DNA of 21,164 bases from CAYTSA01 sp964440345 (lineage in GTDB: Bacteria; Desulfobacterota; Desulfovibrionia; Desulfovibrionales; Desulfovibrionaceae). A program made the translations under genes and the position numbers. The notes beneath the pieces were generated by a model, which saw nothing but the letters and a program-made list of their open reading frames with translations, was not told where the DNA came from and searched no databases. Where the stretch lies: positions 1 to 21,164 of the forward strand of contig CAYTSA010000069.1 in NCBI GenBank assembly GCA_964440345.1, in the 5' to 3' direction. Shown here one piece after another: positions 15,466 through 21,164 of this stretch; position 1 is the stretch's first letter; the number at the start of each line of letters is the position of its first letter.

Positions 15466-17244
15466 GTGCGCAGCGTTGACCTCCCCCGGGCCCGTATCTT
15501 TCTCTTTCCCGGCTGCGTTCGGCGGCGCCGGTGTTTCTTCATACACGGCCAATACGTACGGCCGTTCCACAATGACCCGTTCATCCACTATGCGCAGGTT
15601 CGTTGGTTTGTTTTCCCACTGGTCCCAGCGCTTGCGCTGCATGCCGAGCACGGCCTTGTCCTCCTGGGCCAGGGCGGCTTCCAGTTCTTCGTATTTCTGG
15701 TATTCTGGCAGATTCTGGCCCAGGTAATAGGTGTAGGTTCCGGAATATATTTTGAAAGCCATGGGCGCGTAGCCTTTTTTCGCGTAGCCGGCCATGATCT
15801 CTGCCTGGCCCTTGGGGCTCATGATGGTGTCGGCGCAGGGCGCCAGGTACAGCCCCAGGGGCTGCAGCATGGCGGTTATGGCCAGCACGGTGAGCAGCAG
15901 ACCGGCAAGGGGCTCCTTGCGGTCCATTTTGGCCAGCAGGAGATAACTGGCCCCAGCGCAGATGATCATGGAGGGCAAGGCGCCCTTGAGCGCGGCTTCC
16001 CAGCCTGGAGCCGCAGCCAGGTAGCCGGCCAACATGTCCTGGTCCACCGGCAAGACGCCGGACTCCAAGATGGGCCGGGTGAACATGAGCGCCAGAAATG
16101 ACAACGCCAACACCCCGAACAGGCCCCCCACCATGGCGAACAACCAACGGGAGCGAGTTTCCGTCGTTTCGTCCATATATTTGGCTGTGACCAAAGCCAG
16201 GGGCGCGAATAGGGGCATGAGGTACACGGCGATTTTGATGGAAAGGGCGGACAACAGGACAAAACCGGTGAACAGCATAGACCAGACATAGGCCCAGCCC
16301 CCGGCCTGCTTGCGCTGTAGCCAGGCCCGGGAAAGCGCGTCCGGCAGTTTGGCCAGCGGCGAGAGCAGCAACAGAAAGGTCCACGGCAAGAAGGTAAGCG
16401 GCAGAGCGTACAGGTAGTAATACCAGGGCTGGCCGTGGTGCCAGGTGTCTGCAGCCCGTTTGTAAATCTGCTGTACGAAAATATTGCGCAAAAAGTCGGG
16501 CTGCTCCGTGAACCAGGCCCCGGCCGCCCAGACCAGAAGAACCAGCAGCGCCAGCGCCAGCCCGGCGGCCATGTCCTTGCGCAGCAGCCGGCCTGGCCGG
16601 CCGGTCCAGAGCAGATAGCCGGTCATGGCTGCAACTGGGAAGCCAAGTCCCAAAGGACCCTTGGTCAGCGTGGCCACAGCTGCCAGAAAAAAACCGGCCA
16701 AGGTCCAGCCCATGGCCTGCTGTTTGCCCACAGCCTGGAACAAACAGGCGTGGGAAAGCAGAATGAAGGCCGCGAACAGTAAATCCATGCGCGAATAATG
16801 GGTGAGCCCCACAAAGTAGAACACGCTGAGCAGCACCAGGCCGCCGGCCAGCGCCAGGTACGGTTTGGCCTGGGCCACGGTGCGGAAAAGGACATAGCTG
16901 CTGGCCAGGTAGATGAGCCCTGAGACGGCTGCCCCCAGGAAGAAGAGCATGGGCGAGGCGCCCCCCGTGAGGGGCGAAAGCGCGTGCAGGAACCAGAAAT
17001 AGACCGGCGGCTTGTCCGGGTAGGTCTGGCCGTTCAGGTGCATGACGATCCATTTGCCGGCGTTGGCCAGGTGTTCATAGACGTTGGCGTAGCGTATTTC
17101 GTCGGAAAACCACAGCTCTCGGCTGTCCAGCAGAAACACGGTCTGCAGCGCCAGCAACGCGACGAGGACCAGCAACGGAAACCGGCTGCAGACGTCGAAC
17201 ACGCGGCACAGAAAACGGGTCAGCGGGTCATTGGTGCGGTTCAT
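15463..17244 (-). CDS. ArnT/PMT-like membrane glycosyltransferase (GT83 type)
   Basis: 593-aa multi-spanning inner-membrane protein expected to transfer a sugar from a polyprenyl-phosphate carrier to a periplasmic acceptor such as lipid A. LWFSDEIRYANVYEHL (44-59) carries the Asp48-Glu49 pair found in the first periplasmic loop of ArnT-like enzymes, and YPDKPPVYFWF (75-85) is the matching second motif. About eleven to twelve hydrophobic segments follow, then a soluble C-terminal part of about 100 residues with YYLGQNLPEYQKYEELEAAL. The start at 17244 has AAGGAG 5 bases upstream; the frame extends 24 codons further. It overlaps the PAP2 gene by 17 bases, so the two are coupled. The stop codon falls in the terminal repeat of the 15393-15465 element. 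Acceptor and sugar unknown. Confidence 0.88.
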   Translation of the reverse strand: MNRTNDPLTRFLCRVFDVCSRFPLLVLVALLALQTVFLLDSRELWFSDEIRYANVYEHLANAGKWIVMHLNGQTYPDKPPVYFWFLHALSPLTGGASPMLFFLGAAVSGLIYLASSYVLFRTVAQAKPYLALAGGLVLLSVFYFVGLTHYSRMDLLFAAFILLSHACLFQAVGKQQAMGWTLAGFFLAAVATLTKGPLGLGFPVAAMTGYLLWTGRPGRLLRKDMAAGLALALLVLLVWAAGAWFTEQPDFLRNIFVQQIYKRAADTWHHGQPWYYYLYALPLTFLPWTFLLLLSPLAKLPDALSRAWLQRKQAGGWAYVWSMLFTGFVLLSALSIKIAVYLMPLFAPLALVTAKYMDETTETRSRWLFAMVGGLFGVLALSFLALMFTRPILESGVLPVDQDMLAGYLAAAPGWEAALKGALPSMIICAGASYLLLAKMDRKEPLAGLLLTVLAITAMLQPLGLYLAPCADTIMSPKGQAEIMAGYAKKGYAPMAFKIYSGTYTYYLGQNLPEYQKYEELEAALAQEDKAVLGMQRKRWDQWENKPTNLRIVDERVIVERPYVLAVYEETPAPPNAAGKEKDTGPGEVNAAH

Positions 17245-17863
17245 GATTCTCCTTTGGCGAAAACGCGTATATGGCGCAGCCGGCCCAGCAGCCCAGCAGC
17301 AAACCGAAGGCCACATCGGGCGGGTAATGCCAGCCCAGGTAGATGCGGCTCCAGCCCACGGCCGCGGCCAGCAGCCCCAGGATCAAGGCCAGCGGCGCAT
17401 TGCCCCAGCGCAAGGCCAGGGGCAGGACGGCGGCGACGATTTCCGTTGTGTGGCCTGAGGGCAGCGAATGGTGCGACGGCTCTAAGTTCATGGGCAGGCA
17501 CAACCAGCCGTCGCCTGGTCTGGGGCAGCCCAAAAATATTTTCAACACCTGGACCAAGCCGAAGCTGATAACGAGCTGCACGGCAATATAGGCGAGGGCA
17601 AACCCCGTGAGGTCTTTGCGCCGCTTCTTCAGGCCAGTGACAAGAATGGCTGCGTACACCGGATACATGGCCAGATTGCCGTAATCCGTTATGATGGTAA
17701 AGAAGGTTTTCCAGTCCGGGAACGTGTTTCTGTGCCATTTCAAGAACAGAGCTGTCTGCTCTGAGGAGTTGAATGGCTGCGCCGCTAGCAGCCAGACCAG
17801 GAGCGCTGTCAAGGGCGCCAGACACAACGCGGCCCGGAGCAGTAGCTGTGTACGAGAAAGCAT
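17228..17863 (-). CDS. PAP2 superfamily membrane phosphatase
   Basis: 211 aa with about six membrane segments. The three PAP2 motifs are complete: K108-x6-R115-P116 (KIFLGCPRP), PSGH (135-138) and SRIYLGWHYPPD (172-183) with Arg173, His179 and Asp183. It would remove a phosphate from a lipid such as phosphatidic acid, undecaprenyl diphosphate or lipid A on the periplasmic side. The downstream overlap with an ArnT-like transferase points to lipid A or polyprenyl carrier metabolism. The betaine lipid genes upstream allow another reading, supply of diacylglycerol. The ribosome binding site is poor, and a promoter-like sequence ends only 5 bases before the ATG. Confidence 0.92.
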   Translation of the reverse strand: MLSRTQLLLRAALCLAPLTALLVWLLAAQPFNSSEQTALFLKWHRNTFPDWKTFFTIITDYGNLAMYPVYAAILVTGLKKRRKDLTGFALAYIAVQLVISFGLVQVLKIFLGCPRPGDGWLCLPMNLEPSHHSLPSGHTTEIVAAVLPLALRWGNAPLALILGLLAAAVGWSRIYLGWHYPPDVAFGLLLGCWAGCAIYAFSPKENHEPHQ

Positions 17864-17868
17864 GAGGC

Positions 17869-17897
17869 CTTATAGGCGAGAGCGGACTCCTCGGCAA
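17869..17897 (-). promoter_or_regulatory. Candidate promoter placed directly before the PAP2 start codon
   Basis: On the minus strand TTGCCG (17897-17892), a 17-bp spacer and TATAAG (17874-17869) resemble a sigma70 promoter (4 of 6 and 5 of 6 matches). Transcription would start at or next to the ATG at 17863, which would make a leaderless mRNA. Alternatively the gene is read through from upstream and this is chance. Confidence 0.35.
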
Positions 17898-17939
17898 GGG
17901 GCGGGCGAGGGAGCGAAGAAGAGAGATTGCCAGAATTGC

Positions 17940-17974
17940 ACAAGCCTCCGGAGCGGACCGCTCCGGAGGCTTGT
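17940..17974 (-). terminator. Long perfect hairpin after the small membrane protein gene
   Basis: Seventeen-base arms (17940-17956 and 17958-17974) pair perfectly around one central base, with core CCTCCGGAGCGG. It lies 10 bases past the stop codon of the 40-aa protein and so is placed like a terminator. There is no U tract on the minus strand side (TGCAATTCT follows), so termination may be partial, or it may serve as an RNA-stabilising structure before the PAP2 gene. Confidence 0.55.
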
Positions 17975-17983
17975 CGAAAAATG

Positions 17984-18106
17984 CTACCAGCGCTCTTCGT
18001 TCTCGGTGGGGTGTATCACTTTGGGCGTGGAGGACTTGTAGTATATCCCCAAGCCCACGGCGATGCTGAGGGCCACGATGCCTATGATGATAATTTCAGC
18101 GCCCAT
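17984..18106 (-). CDS. 40-aa single-span membrane protein
   Basis: Too short for usual gene calls but well supported. ATG at 18106-18104 follows AGGAGG with 5-base spacing, the best ribosome binding site in this part of the window. The peptide begins MGAEIIIIGIVALSIAVGLG, one membrane helix, continues IYYKSSTPKVIHPTENEERW and stops at TAG 17986-17984. The short N-terminus and the charged C-tail suggest that the tail is cytoplasmic by the positive-inside rule (Lys24, Lys29), though Glu4 weakens that. It lies 108 bases after btaB and is followed by a strong hairpin, then the PAP2 gene. Function unknown; it may be a subunit or regulator of a membrane enzyme nearby. Confidence 0.75.
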   Translation of the reverse strand: MGAEIIIIGIVALSIAVGLGIYYKSSTPKVIHPTENEERW

Positions 18107-18214
18107 AACGGCCTCCTCTGCAATGGTTGGGGCCTGAAAGCCGGTAAATGCGTCACTTCCTTGTAACCAGTAGTGAAGAAAATGCAGATACCGTGCCGAA
18201 AAAGGTGTTGGAGA

Positions 18215-18877
18215 TCAGTTTTTTTTCAGGCTGGCGGTGAAGGCGTAGCGCGGTCCGACTGGTTGTATATTCAACTGACACGTAGAATTAGCGCACATTG
18301 TGTGTAGATAGTCAATAAGTTCAGGTCTGTAGTGAACATGGAAGAGCCGAAGCCAGGCAAACAGCAGCTTTCGGGCAGGTTCCGGCAGGCCGGTTGCGTC
18401 CCAGAAATCAACTACGTACAACTCGCCGCCGGTCCGCATGGAGTCCATGGCCGCCTGCAGCGCGCTTTGCCAGGTGGGTATCATAGACAAGGAGTAGGAA
18501 AAAAAGACTGAGTCAAAAGGCTGGGGCAAAGCAAAGGTCGCCGGGCTGGTGTTTTCGGCCAGCACAGCAGCCAGGCGGATGCGGTCTGAAAAGCCGGCCC
18601 GGTCGATTTTCTTTTTGGCCACGTCCAGCATGGCTGGCGAAGCGTCAATGCCGTACAGGTCTGCAGCCGGGATCATGCGCGCCAGACGGATGAGGTTGCG
18701 GCCGGTGCCGCAGCCCATTTCCAGTATGCGCGGCGCGCCGGACGGGGCGGTGACGGAAGCCAGCTGCTTGAGCAGCCGGTCGCGGCCAAAGAGGTAGTAC
18801 TTGCGGGTCAGGTCGTAAAAATGGCGTTGCAGCTTGTAGATTCGGTCCATTTGTATCTGATGGGGGGCGACGGACAT
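18215..18877 (-). CDS. btaB: BtaB-like SAM-dependent N-methyltransferase (betaine lipid synthesis)
   Basis: 220-aa class I methyltransferase. ILEMGCGTGRNLI (51-63) is SAM-binding motif I and LYGIDASPAML (74-84) motif II with the acidic Asp78. FDSVFFSYSLSMIP (about 120-133) is motif IV-like, and GGELYVVDFWD follows. Bacterial BtaB adds three methyl groups to diacylglyceryl-homoserine to give the betaine lipid DGTS. The assignment depends mainly on its place 12 bases downstream of btaA in the same direction, as in other bacteria with the pathway. Taken alone, the sequence would only be called a small-molecule or lipid methyltransferase. The N-terminal region (about 11-40, IYKLQRHFYDLTRKYYLFGR) is typical of lipid methyltransferases. 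Ribosome binding site weak (GAGAG). Confidence 0.8.
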   Translation of the reverse strand: MSVAPHQIQMDRIYKLQRHFYDLTRKYYLFGRDRLLKQLASVTAPSGAPRILEMGCGTGRNLIRLARMIPAADLYGIDASPAMLDVAKKKIDRAGFSDRIRLAAVLAENTSPATFALPQPFDSVFFSYSLSMIPTWQSALQAAMDSMRTGGELYVVDFWDATGLPEPARKLLFAWLRLFHVHYRPELIDYLHTMCANSTCQLNIQPVGPRYAFTASLKKN

Positions 18878-18889
18878 GGCAACTCTCGA

Positions 18890-20131
18890 TCAGCGTTTCT
18901 TTTCGTAAGCGTGGAAGCCGCCGTAAATGGCGGACCGGTCCTCTTTGAACAGCCGGGCGGAGACCAGGGGTTTGTATTTGAACCGGGACATGACGCCGGG
19001 CTGCAGAGCGCTTTCCAAAGGGGAGGCGGCGCCGGCAGTGCGAAAGATGATGCGGGCGCCAGGCTTTCCCGCCCGGTCGATTTGAATCCACAGTTTGTTC
19101 AAATCGTCCGGAGTCATCCAGTCCTGGGAGTCCAGCAACACAAAGCAATCCAGTGAGGCTGGCTCCTGCTCAAGCAGGAACCCGTCCAGTGAGGTATGCA
19201 GCACCTGGCCGCGTTCGGCGTTGGCCTGCAGGGCGGCGAAGTTCTCTGGCTCCAGGTAAGGCGGCCGGGCAGAGCGGCCGGAGTGGTCGTACGACCGGGA
19301 CAGGGCCTGCCAGGCGAAATAGTTTTCCGACAGGGGAAATTGGCAGAGCAATCTGTGGACGCGAATTTTGAAGTCTTCCACCATGTCGGCCGGGCCGCCT
19401 TGTTCTGGGCCGTGTTCATCGCGCATGGCCCGGTATTGTTGAGGGGGTATGCCCAAGCTGTAGACGGAAAAGGAAAATTTGCTCAACCGTTTTACCATGG
19501 GGTGGTCAAAAAAGCCCGCCAGGTCGCGCTGGAAAATGCGCTCCTGTTCAGCTATGGACCGGGAGGCGAGCATGTTTTTCGTATCGCTGCCCATGACCTT
19601 GCACATGGCGTGGAGCAGCCGGAGAAAAGAGCCCAACCGGGATTGGTTGTACAAGCCGGTGACGAACCATTCTATACGCCGCCCGGCAGGGATGCGCTTC
19701 TTTTCCCAGTAGGCTCTGGCCTGCTCGTCCAGGTGCGGCCGCAGCCAGGCGTGGTAAGCGTCCAGGTTCTCCGGCCGGTTGGCCTGGCCAAAAAAATTGT
19801 AGAAGGTTTCGTAGTCCGGCATGCGCTGCGCGGCCAGGAGCTTGAGCCGAGCCAGCTGCACGTGGTGCGGGTTCAGGTCCACAGCTGTGACCTGCCCCGG
19901 TCCGGCTGTCAGGTAATTGAGCACATTGCAGCCGCCAGAGGCGATGGTCAGAATGCGGCTGGCGCCGGTGGGACGCAGGGCCTGCAGGTCCACAGCCGGG
20001 TCTTCCCAAATCTGGTTGTACACAAAGCCGCTGAACCAGGCGCTAAAGAGCCGTTCGAGCACGCCTTGCCTGCTCCATAGGGAGCTTTTATGCACTGCTT
20101 CCTTAACCAGTCTGGTCTGTTCTTCCCCCAT
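18890..20131 (-). CDS. btaA: BtaA: SAM:diacylglycerol 3-amino-3-carboxypropyltransferase (betaine lipid synthesis)
   Basis: 413 aa (DUF3419 family). BtaA moves the 3-amino-3-carboxypropyl group of S-adenosylmethionine onto diacylglycerol, the first step to DGTS, a phosphorus-free membrane lipid. Family blocks seen: FVYNQIWEDPAVD (residues 36-48 from this start), ILTIASGGCNVLNYLTAGPG (60-79), the SAM loop, and VTAVDLNPHHVQLARLKLLA (81-100). The middle part has an aromatic-rich region, and the C-terminal part contains a second Rossmann-like half with SLDCFVLLDSQDWM and RIIFRTAG. Length is usual for BtaA. Three ATGs are possible (20146, 20134, 20131); 20131 is preferred because AGGAGG (20141-20136) sits 4 bases upstream. 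It is first in the cluster btaA-btaB-small membrane protein-PAP2-glycosyltransferase, and two PhoB-box-like sites precede it. Confidence 0.92.
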   Translation of the reverse strand: MGEEQTRLVKEAVHKSSLWSRQGVLERLFSAWFSGFVYNQIWEDPAVDLQALRPTGASRILTIASGGCNVLNYLTAGPGQVTAVDLNPHHVQLARLKLLAAQRMPDYETFYNFFGQANRPENLDAYHAWLRPHLDEQARAYWEKKRIPAGRRIEWFVTGLYNQSRLGSFLRLLHAMCKVMGSDTKNMLASRSIAEQERIFQRDLAGFFDHPMVKRLSKFSFSVYSLGIPPQQYRAMRDEHGPEQGGPADMVEDFKIRVHRLLCQFPLSENYFAWQALSRSYDHSGRSARPPYLEPENFAALQANAERGQVLHTSLDGFLLEQEPASLDCFVLLDSQDWMTPDDLNKLWIQIDRAGKPGARIIFRTAGAASPLESALQPGVMSRFKYKPLVSARLFKEDRSAIYGGFHAYEKKR

Positions 20132-20139
20132 CATGCCTC

Positions 20140-20157
20140 CTGTCATTTACCTGTCTG
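20140..20157 (+). promoter_or_regulatory. PhoB-box-like site overlapping the btaA ribosome binding site
   Basis: CTGTCAT (20140-20146), TTAC, CTGTCTG (20151-20157) shows the 7-4-7 layout and 11-bp phase of a PhoB box, with the first half exact and the second 5 of 7. It reads away from btaA and overlaps the Shine-Dalgarno of the preferred start, so it could be a second PhoB site, an autoregulatory site or chance. Confidence 0.4.
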
Positions 20158-20193
20158 TAGTAAAAGAAGAGCCCGATGTAGTAGCTTTTGCGC

Positions 20194-20211
20194 GTGACGA
20201 TTATGTGACAG
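20194..20211 (-). promoter_or_regulatory. Probable PhoB box of the btaA promoter
   Basis: On the minus strand CTGTCAC (20211-20205), ATAA, TCGTCAC (20200-20194) matches the E. coli-type box CTGTCAT-N4-CTGTCAC with 11-bp phase; mismatches are few (first half 6 of 7 or exact to the variant, second half 5 of 7). Ten bases downstream is a weak -10, TACTAC (20183-20178), and there is no -35 hexamer, as usual for PhoB-dependent promoters. The implied start near 20171 leaves a leader of about 40 bases before btaA. Confidence 0.6.
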
Positions 20212-20242
20212 GAAGCAGCGCACTGCAAGGACCGGCAAGGTA

Positions 20243-20650
20243 TTAGTATGCTCTGTGGTCGCGCAGGTAGCTGCACGCAGCCATGTCTCTGCGCTTTATG
20301 TGCGTCATCAGCCACTCGGTAAGGAACGAGAGCAATTCAGCAGGACCGGCGTAATTGCCGGAACGGCATTGAGCGTCCAGGTCCTGGGCTTTTTCGATAA
20401 AATACAAGTGCTCTATTTTGTGCGCTTCAAGCTCAGGATACCGGTGCTGCTTCATGAGCTGTTCTTCCGTAAAAAAATGGTACTGGGTGTAGTCTACCAT
20501 TTTGTTGACGATGTCGAGGACTATGTTCTCCGTCCGCGACGCAGTGAGAGCGTCGTAAAGATCGTTGATCATGATCACCAGCTGTTGGTGCTGCTCGTCA
20601 ACAATCGGAAAGCCTGTCTCCAGGGATGCGTCCCATTCGATCATGGTCAT
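20243..20650 (-). CDS. Bacteriohemerythrin
   Basis: 135-aa four-helix oxygen-binding protein with a di-iron site. All seven ligands are present with canonical spacing: His21, His58, Glu62, His77, His81, His117 and Asp122 (in EQHQQL, YHFFTEEQLM, AHKIEH, THIKRRD). It starts MTMIEWDASLETGFPIVDEQ, the usual N-terminus. GGGAGG lies 8 bases before ATG 20650; the Met at residue 3 is an alternative. Such proteins store or sense oxygen, or deliver it to oxygen-consuming enzymes, in anaerobes and microaerophiles. It ends 111 bases before btaA and may be read together with the small protein gene upstream (130-base gap). Confidence 0.95.
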   Translation of the reverse strand: MTMIEWDASLETGFPIVDEQHQQLVIMINDLYDALTASRTENIVLDIVNKMVDYTQYHFFTEEQLMKQHRYPELEAHKIEHLYFIEKAQDLDAQCRSGNYAGPAELLSFLTEWLMTHIKRRDMAACSYLRDHRAY

Positions 20651-20780
20651 GGCAATGTCCTCCCGAGGTGAACCTTCCGTGGTGAACCTTATTCCACTGG
20701 GGGTAACAGGTCAAAACCTGCAAGTAACAGATGCATGGCAATTCCGTGAAAGGGATTTTGATTCACTCTGCTGCTGACGG

Positions 20781-20966
20781 TCAGGCGCCGCTTTCCGGCT
20801 CTTTGGTCAAATCCTCCAGCGCGCCGGAGATGTTTACCAGAAGCAATCTGAGTGAATCAATGTCCTCGCCGGAAAGATTTTCAGGGTCGTTGTCGTCCAA
20901 AAAGCCGACCACATCCTGCAGGCGAACGACGATGTCCTGAATACGCTGGCGTTCTGTATTGTTCAT
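20781..20966 (-). CDS. Small acidic helical protein, hypothetical
   Basis: 61 aa, predicted mostly helical and acidic: MNNTERQRIQDIVVRLQDVV, then FLDDNDPENLSGEDIDSLRL, then LLVNISGALEDLTKEPESGA. No signal peptide, membrane segment or known motif. Leu/Ile/Val spacing suits a helical hairpin of the kind found in small adaptor or regulatory proteins. There is no clear ribosome binding site before ATG 20966, which lowers confidence, but the composition reads as a real protein. It lies upstream of the hemerythrin gene in the same direction. Confidence 0.5.
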   Translation of the reverse strand: MNNTERQRIQDIVVRLQDVVGFLDDNDPENLSGEDIDSLRLLLVNISGALEDLTKEPESGA

Positions 20967-20981
20967 GCACAGGTGTATGCC

Positions 20982-20999
20982 ACACCCAGGGCTGGGTGT
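20982..20999. repeat. Small hairpin upstream of the 61-aa gene
   Basis: ACACCCAG (20982-20989) and CTGGGTGT (20992-20999) pair perfectly across two bases. No U tract follows on either side. It may be an operator for the small-protein gene, whose start lies 16 bases away on the minus strand. Confidence 0.4.
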
Positions 21000-21006
21000 A
21001 AATCAC

Positions 21007-21059
21007 TAGCGCATTTTCGCTGTAGCATTTTCGTGCTGTCTGAAAGCTACAATGCGCTA
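21007..21059. repeat. Second copy of the TAG(A/C)GCATTTTC repeat element, shorter form
   Basis: TAGCGCATTTTC (21007-21018) at the left and ACAATGCGCTA (21049-21059) at the right form near-perfect terminal inverted repeats, and GTAGC (21022-21026)/GCTAC (21046-21050) form an inner stem. The terminal sequence equals the right end of the 15393-15465 element read in reverse. The interior differs. The bases from 21060 to the window end hold no gene I can see. Confidence 0.6.
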
Positions 21060-21164
21060 AAGGGGATTCTACATTGACTATAACACACGCCGGGGCTTGT
21101 GTACATTATAAAGAGGTTCCTCGACGCAGCACGTGGAATTCAGCCCCTTTGACTGTATGACCGA

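Noticed and set aside
15581..17053. 490-codon minus-strand frame in another phase
   Set aside because: Gly/Pro/Ala/Arg-rich shadow frame inside the ArnT-like gene, caused by high GC.
19196..20080. 294-codon plus-strand frame
   Set aside because: Antisense shadow of btaA; no domain features of its own.
20665..20693. Two GGTGAACCTT copies before the hemerythrin gene as a CRISPR or iteron
   Set aside because: Only two short copies with no regular spacers; no CRISPR array or replication origin features anywhere in the window.
21074..21107. TTGACT near the right end as a promoter
   Set aside because: The only -10-like hexamer (TACATT) is 22 bases away, too far for a normal promoter, and no gene follows within the window.

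Overview
The window looks like a chromosomal segment of a Gram-negative, anaerobic, Desulfovibrio-like bacterium (Desulfobacterota). This is an inference from gene content: a PAS-containing chemoreceptor, a bacteriohemerythrin, a PpiD-type periplasmic foldase, a divergent aroA-like gene and a compact hisH-hisF pair. No rRNA, tRNA or other marker gene is present to confirm it. Base composition is mixed. The left ~5.4 kb is clearly AT-richer (hand count 21/60 G+C at 1561-1620) than the middle (39/60 at 13321-13380).

Left region (1-5.7 kb) resembles an acquired surface-polysaccharide island. It holds the 5' part of a DDE transposase running off the left edge, an AT-rich sulfotransferase, and on the opposite strand a two-gene unit. 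That unit is an AlgI/DltB-type MBOAT O-acyltransferase followed by a membrane-anchored SGNH protein whose C-terminus looks like a type II secretion pseudopilin-G domain. A small exported protein with a strong sigma70-type promoter and a terminator shared with hisF closes the region.

Middle region (5.8-15.4 kb) is mostly housekeeping. It has hisH-hisF overlapping by one base, a 807-aa chemoreceptor, and an operon of three genes read leftward: an EPSP-synthase-like protein with a chorismate-mutase-like N-terminus and lost active-site motifs, a 97-aa coiled-coil protein, and PpiD. Divergent from this operon is a lone MacB/FtsX-type ABC permease.

Right region (15.4-20.2 kb) is an envelope-lipid block read leftward. 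btaA and btaB (betaine lipid synthesis) are followed by a 40-aa single-span membrane protein with an excellent ribosome binding site. Next come a PAP2 lipid phosphatase and an ArnT-like glycosyltransferase, which overlap by 17 bases. Two PhoB-box-like sequences (7-4-7 architecture, 11-bp phase) lie just upstream of btaA. One is oriented and spaced as expected for a phosphate-starvation promoter. Together they suggest a phosphate-saving lipid remodelling locus. A bacteriohemerythrin, a small acidic protein and intergenic repeats end the window.

Across the window there is a family of short inverted-repeat elements with TAG(A/C)GCATTTTC ends: 15393-15465, 21007-21059 and a decayed copy at 890-925. 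One copy supplies the stop codon of the glycosyltransferase gene.
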